Below are positions 48,661-56,266 of a stretch of 56,266 nt of DNA, piece after piece. The DNA lies in contig NZ_JAEDAH010000102.1 in assembly GCF_020320395.1 (NCBI RefSeq), positions 58,900-115,165 on the forward strand, read 5' to 3'. The stretch's first letter is position 1; each line of letters begins with the position of its first letter. The DNA comes from Thalassolituus marinus (GTDB taxonomy: Bacteria > Pseudomonadota > Gammaproteobacteria > Pseudomonadales > Oceanobacteraceae). The notes beneath the pieces were generated by a model, which made no database searches, was not told the origin of the DNA, and worked only from the letters and a program-made list of their open reading frames with translations. Position numbers and translations under genes: made by a program.

Positions 48661-50535
48661 TTAAACCTGAATTCTGGCAGGAAACAGAATAACAAAGCGT
48701 AAACCGCCTGTTTCTCTGTTTTCTGCCTTAACAGACCCATGCATTACACCGGTCACCCACTGATGCACAAGGTGCAGCCCAAGGCCACTGGAGCCACTTC
48801 CTCTTGCTGAGGTAACAAACGGGTCGAATAAACGCGCCAGCGCCTCCTCCTCTACCCCTTTGCCATTATCCTGAAATACCAGGCGTATTTTATTGCCCTC
48901 AGCCGCTTCGGCGAGAATCTCTACACTTTTACTTTCCTGCAGAAAAAATGCGTGATTGATCGAATTAATCAGCAGGTTCTGAACAATCTGTGACAACACG
49001 CCCGGATAGCCAATCAGTTCATCACGTACGGTAATATCCCGACTGATGCTGATAGCAGAGTTCTTAATCAAAGGCTGCATTGACAGCACAACGTCTTCAA
49101 CGACCTGTGCCAGCTGAAAGGAAATCAGTTCTTCACCCGAACGATCTACAGCAAGGCGTTTAAAGCTATCGACAACATCCTTCGCTTTTTTCAGATTACG
49201 ATTCAGTAAGTTCAGTGAAACTGCAGCTGATTCTGTGTAGTCATCCAGTGCCTGACGGGTCAGTCCCTGACCGATATTGCGATTCAACGTTCTGAGATCA
49301 CCTTCAAGTCCTGAGGTTACAATCAGCGCACCTCCGACCGGCGTGTTCAATTCGTGCGCCACCCCCGCCACCATCATCCCCAGTGCAGATAACTTGCGGC
49401 TTTCTACCAGCTCATCCTGCATCAGTTTCAGACTGTTAATATTTTCATCCAGTTTTTTATTAGTTTGTCGTAAAGCCCGTTTTTCATCCTGAAGTTTACG
49501 GGTAAGTGAATTCTGCAACACCAGATTGCGCTGATCGTAGAACGCTGCAGCGAAACCGATCAGCGCAATCAGCAGAGCCGACAAGCCTCCCCAGAAGTAA
49601 GCGGATTGTTCGATTCCCAAAAACGCCTCATTGGGAGTGCGCACAACAAAATAAAGTGCGCGATTACCTGCATCATCAACATTCACTTTCTGTGACGACA
49701 AAATCCCTTGCGCAGTATCAAGTCCGTTAATAACGTTGCGCTCATTCAGTTGTCGCCAGGCAGTTTCATCCAGAGCAGCAAAGGTATGACCCTTGTTACC
49801 GGTGTCGCGCCCCCATTCATAGACTCGCTGCGGATGCATCAGGAAATATCCGTCTTCATCCACAAGCATCAGCTGAATCTCATCTGTCTCCAGCTTCCGC
49901 AACGATGCAAATAAATCCCGCAGATCGTAGTTAACAATAAACAAGCCAGGTCGTAAGCCGCTGGCGTCGCCAGTTCTGACTGAAGCCCGCAACGTTGGCT
50001 GATAAGGCGTGACAATGGCTCCACGCTCGACGTTCAGGTCTATTCTGGAAACATAAAGCTGATCTTCCGGTGCCGAAATACCGTCGATGAAATAGTATCG
50101 TTGTGCCTTGTTCTGCAGCTCTGTTTCCGGCACCAGAACAGGCTGCCTGCCGCCAATACCGTGATCCATGCGCAGGCGCTCCTGACCAGAATCATCCAGC
50201 CAGCGCAGCTGCAGAATATTCCCCCAGGCCAGTACCAGCTCCCTGAGGCTGTTTTCAGGCTCGTCGTCACTGCGCTTACCCGATGCAACGAAAGCACGAA
50301 TATGGCTGTCGTTCAGTACAATGTTCAGAATGCGTTGCACATCGCCGATTTCACGACTGAACTGGCTCGCCAGCGTTACCAGTAATGCTTCCTGATCTTC
50401 AACAAGCTGACGTTTTCCCTGGGCAATCATCTCTCGCTGCACCAGCCATCCACCGAAAACACTGACAGCGAGTACGAAGGCAACGATCAGAAATAAACGC
50501 TGACGCAGACGATTTACAACAGGATCCTGACTCAT
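48661..50535 (-). CDS. Sensor histidine kinase with periplasmic sensor domain
   Basis: This 624-residue membrane kinase has a helix at 13-32 and another near 315-335 (AYFWGGLSALLIALIGFAAA). They flank a periplasmic region of about 280 residues that looks like a Cache-type sensor (LFIVNYDLRDLFASLRKLET). A coiled-coil segment leads to the DHp domain, with the phospho-acceptor in MMVAGVAHELNTPVGGALIV. The ATPase domain shows NLLINSINHAF, DNGKGVEEE and GSSGLGLHLV. Its start overlaps the upstream regulator gene's stop by four bases, so the pair forms a two-component system feeding c-di-GMP turnover. The signal is unknown. Confidence 0.9.
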   Translation of the reverse strand: MSQDPVVNRLRQRLFLIVAFVLAVSVFGGWLVQREMIAQGKRQLVEDQEALLVTLASQFSREIGDVQRILNIVLNDSHIRAFVASGKRSDDEPENSLRELVLAWGNILQLRWLDDSGQERLRMDHGIGGRQPVLVPETELQNKAQRYYFIDGISAPEDQLYVSRIDLNVERGAIVTPYQPTLRASVRTGDASGLRPGLFIVNYDLRDLFASLRKLETDEIQLMLVDEDGYFLMHPQRVYEWGRDTGNKGHTFAALDETAWRQLNERNVINGLDTAQGILSSQKVNVDDAGNRALYFVVRTPNEAFLGIEQSAYFWGGLSALLIALIGFAAAFYDQRNLVLQNSLTRKLQDEKRALRQTNKKLDENINSLKLMQDELVESRKLSALGMMVAGVAHELNTPVGGALIVTSGLEGDLRTLNRNIGQGLTRQALDDYTESAAVSLNLLNRNLKKAKDVVDSFKRLAVDRSGEELISFQLAQVVEDVVLSMQPLIKNSAISISRDITVRDELIGYPGVLSQIVQNLLINSINHAFFLQESKSVEILAEAAEGNKIRLVFQDNGKGVEEEALARLFDPFVTSARGSGSSGLGLHLVHQWVTGVMHGSVKAENRETGGLRFVILFPARIQV

Positions 50536-52751
50536 TTAGCCGCCACCTCCTGGTCCTTAAGCCATTCGATGGCAATCTGAAGCGGCATAGGGCGTGCGTA
50601 AAAGTAGCCCTGACCGATATGACAGCCAGCATCCAGCAACATACGGCGCTGGGCATCCGTTTCGACGCCTTCAGCGACAACCGAGTAACCGAAACTTCGT
50701 CCCAGCCGGGCGACCATTTCCACCACATGACGGTCACTGTCGGATGTTTCCAGCCCCTGCACAAAAGAGCGATCTATTTTCAGTGTGGTCGCCGCCAGAC
50801 GGGCAACGTGCGCCAGCGATGAATATCCTGTTCCGAAATCATCGATACTCACGCTGACCCCCTTGCTGATTAAACGCCGCAACGAGGCTTCGTGGGTTTC
50901 ATAGTCGCGCATGGCACTGGATTCCGTAATTTCGATATCCAGCAGCTGCGCATCCACCTTTCTGTCGCTCATGGCAGAGAAGACGTTGTCGACGTAGTCT
51001 GGACTTTCGAGATCCGCTACCGCGGCATTAAATGCAACCGGTAACGCATAACCCGACGCCTTGAGTACATTGATCGCGTCCAGAGTTTTAAGCATGACCT
51101 GGCGGTCCAGCTCAGATATCAGCCCGGAAGCTTCTGCCAGCGGTATAAACATATCAGGGGGAATATAACTGCCATCGGCCTGCTGCCAGCGAACCAATGC
51201 CTCGAAGCCGACAACACTGGCATCATGCAGGCGAACCTTTGGTTGCAGATGAATAGTAAATTCGTCATTAACAATGGCACGCTGCACTTCCTGCAGCATG
51301 AGATAGCTGGAGGTTACCAGGCTGCGATAATTATCCTGGTATTGCATAAACGGCGCGCCTTTACCCAGCGCATCAGACAGCACTGATTCTGCCAGATACA
51401 GCACTTCCTGAGCACCCGCTTCTTCAAGGTACTTTAATTCGGTCAGGGCATAGGTCAGGCGCAAGTGATGCAGCGCACCACGCAGCTGAATCATGATCAT
51501 ACGCCGACTGATCAGTTGCTCCAGATCGGCCTTTAGGTGTGCGTCACATATGACTGCAAAGCTGCCGGGAGCGCGTGTACTCAGGACCAGCGTTTCAGGT
51601 AAACGCTCAGACATCTCTTCAACAAGACTGATCAGAAGGTTGTCGCAGTACTGTTCGCCAAAGGCGATCATCATGGTCTGAAAGTCGTCAATCGAAAACA
51701 ACAGTAATAAAGCATTGCTGCGTTCAGAACGAGACATATTCCCAAGTTCGCGCAACAGTCCATTACGGTTGAGAATACCCAGTTTCTCATCATAGTACGC
51801 AAGGGAAGAAACCCGGTTAATCAGAGCAACATTGGCAAACCCTGAACGGACATTTTCACTGAAGACCTTAAGCAGATTAATGTGGAATTCCGACAAACGA
51901 ATCGCACTATCAACGATAACGATATAACCCGACCCGTCAATTTCATGAGTCGCAAAAAACAGTACGGTAAAATCCGCCCCGAAATAATGCGCGCCATCGC
52001 CTATTGCGGTATCAATGCCCTTCTGAAAACGTACCAGTTCGGAATCTCGGATATGGTCTATATGTTTATCGGCATACACGCCGGTACTTGCAAGCACAGC
52101 AGCGTCAATTGGTGTTCTTGCAGGTAACAGCACTCCGCATACAATGCCACCGCGAGTAAGCCCGATAATGTCAGAGATACTCTTCAGTACGCCATGGGAA
52201 AATTCTGTAAGACTGTGCTTACTGTAAAGACTGCGTGAGGCATCGAGAATAAGCTGGAGTCCGGTTCTTGCTCTGCGCAGTTCATTCATGAAGTTCCAGG
52301 TACGCAGATTACTGTTGACGACTCCGATTAATTTTTCCTGGGAAATGTCGGACTTGCTCCAGTATTCATCAATATCGTACTGGGCCATAACCTCTGCCTG
52401 CGGTGCCATACCCGGCTCACCAGTCAGCAACACAATGCGCATACAATTATCGCCGAGAACATCGCGAACCGATTTCACCAGACGCAGACCAGCATCGTCG
52501 GCTTCCATCACAACGTCGAGCAGAATCAGAGCAATATTATCTGTGGTACTGAGCGTTTCCACCGCTTCCTGAGCAGACGATGCGGTCAGTACCGTGACCG
52601 GCCGACCGTCATGCTGACAGTCTTTTAATGCGTGACAAATAGTCGCCTGAAAAGTGGGGTCATCTTCAACACTCAGAATTATCCAGTCTTCTGCAGCAAG
52701 GACCGGTTCATCTGGTGGTGAATCTGCATATTCAAATAGTTCGCTGTCCAT
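50532..52751 (-). CDS. Response regulator with DUF3369, GGDEF-like and EAL domains
   Basis: This 739-residue protein has an N-terminal receiver (ILSVEDDPTFQATI; phospho-Asp in LILLDVVMEADD; Lys in EYWSKSDI). A DUF3369/GAF-like middle and a degenerate GGDEF domain follow; the SRSERSNALLLLFSIDDFQT region has no GGDEF signature. The C-terminal EAL domain has all usual residues: VGFEALVRW, AFNAAVADL, EITESSAM, SIDDFGTGYSSL, TLKIDRSF, VAEGVETDAQ, IGQGYFYARP. It should be a c-di-GMP phosphodiesterase switched by the kinase encoded next. Family members usually occur as this pair. Confidence 0.92.
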   Translation of the reverse strand: MDSELFEYADSPPDEPVLAAEDWIILSVEDDPTFQATICHALKDCQHDGRPVTVLTASSAQEAVETLSTTDNIALILLDVVMEADDAGLRLVKSVRDVLGDNCMRIVLLTGEPGMAPQAEVMAQYDIDEYWSKSDISQEKLIGVVNSNLRTWNFMNELRRARTGLQLILDASRSLYSKHSLTEFSHGVLKSISDIIGLTRGGIVCGVLLPARTPIDAAVLASTGVYADKHIDHIRDSELVRFQKGIDTAIGDGAHYFGADFTVLFFATHEIDGSGYIVIVDSAIRLSEFHINLLKVFSENVRSGFANVALINRVSSLAYYDEKLGILNRNGLLRELGNMSRSERSNALLLLFSIDDFQTMMIAFGEQYCDNLLISLVEEMSERLPETLVLSTRAPGSFAVICDAHLKADLEQLISRRMIMIQLRGALHHLRLTYALTELKYLEEAGAQEVLYLAESVLSDALGKGAPFMQYQDNYRSLVTSSYLMLQEVQRAIVNDEFTIHLQPKVRLHDASVVGFEALVRWQQADGSYIPPDMFIPLAEASGLISELDRQVMLKTLDAINVLKASGYALPVAFNAAVADLESPDYVDNVFSAMSDRKVDAQLLDIEITESSAMRDYETHEASLRRLISKGVSVSIDDFGTGYSSLAHVARLAATTLKIDRSFVQGLETSDSDRHVVEMVARLGRSFGYSVVAEGVETDAQRRMLLDAGCHIGQGYFYARPMPLQIAIEWLKDQEVAAK

Positions 52752-52966
52752 GATTCTGTCTCTGTGTCACTACGTCCTGATTCAAAGGTTCAGAAGCATT
52801 ACCCTGGATCTGTCACATCAACGTCGCAGCTATTAACCTTAGCGGCTAACTGTCGTGTTATCCAATCAGGGGACGTAAGTGACAGAACATTATTAAAAGT
52901 CATATCATCATCGAATAGCTGCGCGATGCAATTATTCCATCACGGCATAAGCCATAAGGATGAATA

Positions 52967-53530
52967 TTGACTTCAGATATTTATCACGACGATCAGGGCG
53001 CCCCACTGAGTCAGTCAGAAAGTATAAAACGCCGGCTGGAACGCGACGCCGCACGACTGTTTATGCGCGCGTACGAACAACGCTTTCACAAGAGCATGCG
53101 TCACATCTGGCACAACCAGCCTGCGAAGCCGGATATATCCTGTTATCTGGACGGCGAGCCTCTGGATCTGGAAATCGCTCACCTGTATGCCAGTGACCAG
53201 GAAGCCCGCATCGCCTCCTCCTCTCATCATGAAGCGCACAGTGACTATCAGGGAGACGAACATCTGTGGGCGTTTCTGACTGAGCTGAGCTCGATGGACA
53301 GCGGTGCAAGACTTCACGCCGCTCTTTGCCGGATTCTGGAAAGCAAAGCACGTAAACACTACCGTTCTGAACGGTGCTGGCTGATCATCCGCAACGCAAG
53401 CCCATTATGGTCCTGCAAGGATTTCCGTCAGGTTATTCCCCATCTGACGATTCCCGAAAACCCCTTTGAGCAGATCTGGCTGGTACCGGACTTTCCGGGC
53501 GAAGAACCGATTCTGCGAATATTTCCCTGA
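52967..53530 (+). CDS. Hypothetical protein with TTG start
   Basis: I do not recognise this 187-residue protein. It is soluble, rich in His, Arg and Asp/Glu (HDDQGAPLSQSESIKRRLER, then RYxxx-type helices). It has motifs such as CYLDGEPLDLEIAHLYAS and ERCWLIIRNASPLWSC. The start is TTG at 52967 with AAGGA six bases upstream (52956-52960). An ATG seven bases earlier at 52960 opens a different, shadow frame. It is divergent from the response-regulator gene. Confidence 0.65.
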   Translation: MTSDIYHDDQGAPLSQSESIKRRLERDAARLFMRAYEQRFHKSMRHIWHNQPAKPDISCYLDGEPLDLEIAHLYASDQEARIASSSHHEAHSDYQGDEHLWAFLTELSSMDSGARLHAALCRILESKARKHYRSERCWLIIRNASPLWSCKDFRQVIPHLTIPENPFEQIWLVPDFPGEEPILRIFP

Positions 53531-53627
53531 TAGCGGCAACCCCAGCCGCAAAGCAAGTTGATGCCGATCAATACCTTTCACTTTGTGTTTGCCATGATGA
53601 AATAAAGACCACACAGGAGAAATGGTT

Positions 53628-54528
53628 ATGAGGTTACAGACTGCACTGACATCAGCTATCGCCAGCACCGTACTGATTGGCTGCGGAGGCTCGTCCGGCT
53701 CTTCTGGCGACTCTGTATAACGGCACATGGTTGTCGCCCTCTTGCCGCTATGGTGAATACTTTCCGGATACCGACAGCAGCACCTACGAACGGGATGTTC
53801 TCACCATCAATGACGGCAGCTTTGTCTTTGAGGAAAACACCTACAGTGATGCCAGCTGCACACTGCTCATCAGCAGCGACCGCCAGGAGCTGAGTTTAAC
53901 CCTGGGTGAGACCTTTACCGGTGCCGATACCGGGCTGACACTTCAGCAACTTGCGGTCAGCAATGGCACAACAGAAACCCATTACTCGGGCTATGCAACA
54001 GCTAATGGTAACCACCTGATTGCGACCAGCAATGATGCCAACACCTATCCGGATCATATTACGCTGGATGAGTACTACGTAAAGCAGGACGGTGACTTCA
54101 CTCCAGACGGTGCAACCATCACAGTATTGGGGCATTCGGGCATGAACCTCAGTGACGGCATCGTCTACCCACTGGAAGACACACACGACGTTGCGACCAT
54201 CGGCTGGAGCCCGACCGGAACCTACGACGCCGGCGTTAGCTGGGGTGACGGTGTATGGTTACGTGCTAACTATGAATCAACGGAATATTCGTACGTGGCG
54301 GATATGGGCGCGAATTCCCTGGCGCAAGTTACTTCGCTACCGACAGCATGGCCGACAAAAGATGATTTCAATACAGAAGCTGATGAGTCGTCTGCCGCAC
54401 CGGCACTGGTGAAGGGACATGTGTATGTTGTCAGAATGCTCGACGGTAACTATGCCAAAATTCGCATTCTGAACACCCCGGATGCCGATAGTGACTGGAA
54501 TGTATTAATAGAATACGAACTGATGTGA
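53628..54528 (+). pseudogene. Lipoprotein gene interrupted by a frameshift
   Basis: The first 30 codons from ATG 53628 (AGGAGA seven bases upstream) encode a typical lipoprotein leader (MRLQTALTSAIASTVLIGCG, lipobox LIGC). A Gly/Ser linker follows, then a TAA at 53718-53720. The next frame (+1) is open to 54528 and encodes about 270 residues: YNGTWLSPSCRYGEYFPDTD through the C-terminal YAKIRILNTPDADSDWN. Removing one base or adding two within 53690-53715 would join leader and body. It may be a pseudogene, a slippage-variable gene or a sequence error. The body is unrecognised and beta-rich, with a pair of cysteines. Confidence 0.8.
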
Positions 54529-54532
54529 GTAT

Positions 54533-54561
54533 AAAAAAGCCCGGCATCGCCGGGCTTTTTT
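54533..54561. terminator. Bidirectional terminator
   Basis: A GCCCGGC / GCCGGGC stem with a 3-nt loop is bordered by AAAAAA and TTTTTT. It lies between the frameshifted lipoprotein gene and the convergent DUF3360 gene and can end both transcripts. Confidence 0.9.
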
Positions 54562-54569
54562 ATCGATAT

Positions 54570-55964
54570 TTACTTCACTGACTCATCCTGCGGGTCAGCA
54601 AACATAAATTCATCTTCTGTTTTGTGCTTACCCATCAGGCGCGGACGCTCGATCAGGAAGTACAACACCACACCAATCACCACGGCATATACAGTCGATT
54701 TCGGATCTGGCATGGCCAGCGTTACCGCAACAATACCAGCAACACCACGTTCGGTCGGATTTTTAAGCTGCTCCATACCCACCATGATGCAGATATAGGC
54801 CGTCAGAATCAGCGTCAGTGACAGTGCAATTGGCAGTACCGGCTTAAAGATACTGACCAGTGGCAGAATGAATACAGCGATCATACCCATGATCCAGAAG
54901 GTGCCACCGCCGCTGTAAATAGAGTCCATGGCTTTACGGCCCATGGCATAACGCTCTGCTACGGTCGCGTGAGCCGCCGTCCACAGTGGTCCAGCCAGGC
55001 CCGGCCACGGTGCAAAGAAGGCATGAATAGCGTTACGGATTGCAGTGACGGTATGAACCCGGTCAACGTTGGTTTCAATCAGCTCATCCTTACGAACCTG
55101 ATCAACACGCTCGCACAGGGTAAAGCCAACGATAATATCGCCAAACGCGATAACATAAGCGATTAATGCCGTAGGAATTGCCAGCAGAAATACGTCCCAG
55201 CCCGGGAAGCCCAGATTAAATACCAGATACTCAGCCATCAGTCCGAAGTCTGGTTGCGTAATACCCCACTGAATGTCTGGCAGCGGATACTCGCCAACAA
55301 TCCAGCCAACGATCATGGCAATGATCATACCCGGCACCATACCGAAGTTTGCGATTTTGCGAGCAATAGCAGACTGCTCGATCACGTTTTTAAACGACAG
55401 AGAAAACAGAACATAAGCAGAAATGATGGCACCAACGATCAGAGAAATCGGGGTGTTATCAACGCGGCCACCGGTTTTCAGCTCACCCATCATGGCAGCA
55501 ATACCCGCACCGATGATAATGCCGGCTTTCAGCGAGTTCGGAATGACTTTAACCAGCTTGGCACCCCAACCGGTCAGGCCGAGAATCAGGAAAATAATCG
55601 TCACTTCAATCTGCAGAGCAAACATTGCCTTGATGGCATCAGGCCCCGGTTCGTAACCACTGAGGAACAGAATAACCACAGGAATCGCGGGTGTGATCCA
55701 GCCGGGAACCAGAGGAACGCCCAGCAGCGCTGGTAATAAATAACCAATACCAGCAATAAAGGTAAACGCCAGCGCCGCTTCGTAGGGCATACCGAGGTAT
55801 TTTTCCAGCAATGGAATCATCGCCAGGCTCACCACAAACATAACCATCGCCTGCATGGCCTCTGGCCATTCCCAACGATAATGGATAAACGGCAGACGAA
55901 TTTTGAAAGGACCCGCTGGCCAGTATGGCTGCTCAGCGCCGTCAGGGCGGACGTTAAACTGCAT
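54570..55964 (-). CDS. DUF3360 family membrane transporter
   Basis: This 464-residue protein of the DUF3360 family is distantly related to NCS2/SulP-type transporters. About twelve helices are visible, with ILFLSGYEPGPDAIKAMFAL and AGIIIGAGIAAMMGELKTGG as family-like segments. I start it at ATG 55964, which has AAGGAAAA upstream and gives MQFNVRPDGAEQPYWPAGPF, as in relatives; the longer open frame adds 15 unsupported residues. The substrate is unproven; a carboxylate or nucleobase-like solute is possible. Confidence 0.85.
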   Translation of the reverse strand: MQFNVRPDGAEQPYWPAGPFKIRLPFIHYRWEWPEAMQAMVMFVVSLAMIPLLEKYLGMPYEAALAFTFIAGIGYLLPALLGVPLVPGWITPAIPVVILFLSGYEPGPDAIKAMFALQIEVTIIFLILGLTGWGAKLVKVIPNSLKAGIIIGAGIAAMMGELKTGGRVDNTPISLIVGAIISAYVLFSLSFKNVIEQSAIARKIANFGMVPGMIIAMIVGWIVGEYPLPDIQWGITQPDFGLMAEYLVFNLGFPGWDVFLLAIPTALIAYVIAFGDIIVGFTLCERVDQVRKDELIETNVDRVHTVTAIRNAIHAFFAPWPGLAGPLWTAAHATVAERYAMGRKAMDSIYSGGGTFWIMGMIAVFILPLVSIFKPVLPIALSLTLILTAYICIMVGMEQLKNPTERGVAGIVAVTLAMPDPKSTVYAVVIGVVLYFLIERPRLMGKHKTEDEFMFADPQDESVK

Positions 55965-56266
55965 AAAATTTTCCTTATATTCTTTATGTTTTCTAGGCGG
56001 GGCGCACAATAATCGGCGCTGAAAACAGAAGCGATAGCCGGGCGGCCAACTTTAGTCGCAGTTTAAAACTAAGGTCTTACGTATTTATCGCATTGTGGTT
56101 AATACCTGAGCAAAAGCACGTATAACCCTGCAACTCATGGAATCAGTGTGGTGCGATACGGGCAATAAAAGCACCCCGGGGTCACTGCTGTCCCACAGTT
56201 TGGAGTGACTGGATGTCACTCCAAACTGCAGCATTCCTCAGCTGCTGTTTTTCAATCTGAAACGCC
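55965..56266. other. Leader/promoter region of the DUF3360 gene, running to the window edge
   Basis: No gene is visible in these 302 nt. It should hold the DUF3360 promoter and leader. A perfect 14-bp hairpin lies at 56196-56228 (separate entry). Confidence 0.5.
56196..56228. repeat. Perfect 14-bp inverted repeat
   Basis: CAGTTTGGAGTGAC and GTCACTCCAAACTG are separated by five bases (TGGAT). No T run follows on either side, so it is not a standard terminator. It could be a protein-binding palindrome, a processed RNA hairpin or a dispersed palindromic repeat. Confidence 0.8.

Noticed and set aside
52960-53196. 78-codon plus-strand frame starting at ATG 52960
   Set aside because: It overlaps the longer 52967-53530 frame out of phase; the Shine-Dalgarno spacing is too short for this ATG, and the product is Arg/Ser-rich noise.

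Overview
The window reads as a stretch of chromosome from a marine-type gammaproteobacterium. The gene set (rnfABCDGE, guaBA, xseA, trmA-dbpA, fadH, a DUF3369-EAL two-component pair, DUF4105, DUF3015 and DUF3360 proteins) and the protein style suggest an Oceanospirillales member such as a Thalassolituus/Oceanobacter relative. That placement is inferred from recognition of the proteins; no 16S or other marker is present. Most of the window is tightly packed housekeeping and envelope genes. One accessory-looking patch lies at about 21.5-25.9 kb.

Layout. 0.3-3.6 kb (minus): 2,4-dienoyl-CoA reductase (fadH) and an Mrp/ApbC Fe-S carrier. 3.7-11.7 kb (minus): a chain of overlapping or nearly abutting genes encoding a peptide-type ABC importer (lipoprotein binding protein, two permeases, double ATPase), a second binding protein with a Cache-like C-terminal domain, and an Ogt-type DNA repair methyltransferase. 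12.0-17.9 kb (plus): the complete rnfABCDGE ion-pumping electron-transfer operon. 17.9-20.7 kb: cupin protein, tRNA hydroxylase TrhO, a heptamer tandem-repeat array, and a class V aminotransferase. 20.8-25.9 kb: a secreted protein, an IS200/RAYT-like transposase whose 3' end is duplicated as a 250-bp direct repeat, a 61-bp relic of the secreted-protein gene, and a tightly coupled pair of unrecognised proteins. 26-28.5 kb: glutathionyl-hydroquinone reductase and DoxX, divergent from a LysR regulator. 28.5-33.8 kb (minus): Ca-binding-loop protein, frameshifted EAL gene, MBL hydrolase, small membrane protein, TSUP transporter, P-loop kinase-like protein. 33.8-34.0 kb: a possible small transcript with a Trp-Trp micro-ORF. 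34-37.2 kb: guaBA. 37.2-40.5 kb: lipoprotein hydrolase, DUF4105 and DUF3015 proteins. 40.7-44.4 kb (plus): xseA, M23 peptidase, a 62-aa protein, HD-GYP phosphodiesterase. 44.4-45.9 kb (minus): two acyl-CoA thioesterases. 46.1-48.7 kb (plus): trmA-dbpA. 48.7-52.8 kb (minus): histidine kinase plus REC-DUF3369-GGDEF-EAL regulator. 53-54.5 kb: an unknown protein with a TTG start and a frameshifted lipoprotein. 54.6-56 kb (minus): a DUF3360 transporter.

Functional themes. Three proteins that should degrade c-di-GMP (HD-GYP, REC-EAL and the broken EAL gene) lie in the window, with no clearly active diguanylate cyclase. Two genes (EAL at 30.3-31.1 kb, lipoprotein at 53.6-54.5 kb) are each interrupted by a single frameshift that leaves all downstream motifs intact. 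These could be recent pseudogenes, phase-variable genes or sequencing errors. The most unusual parts are the transposase/repeat/relic region with the adjoining unknown gene pair, the two-unit heptamer array after trhO, and the micro-ORF/terminator between guaA and the P-loop gene.
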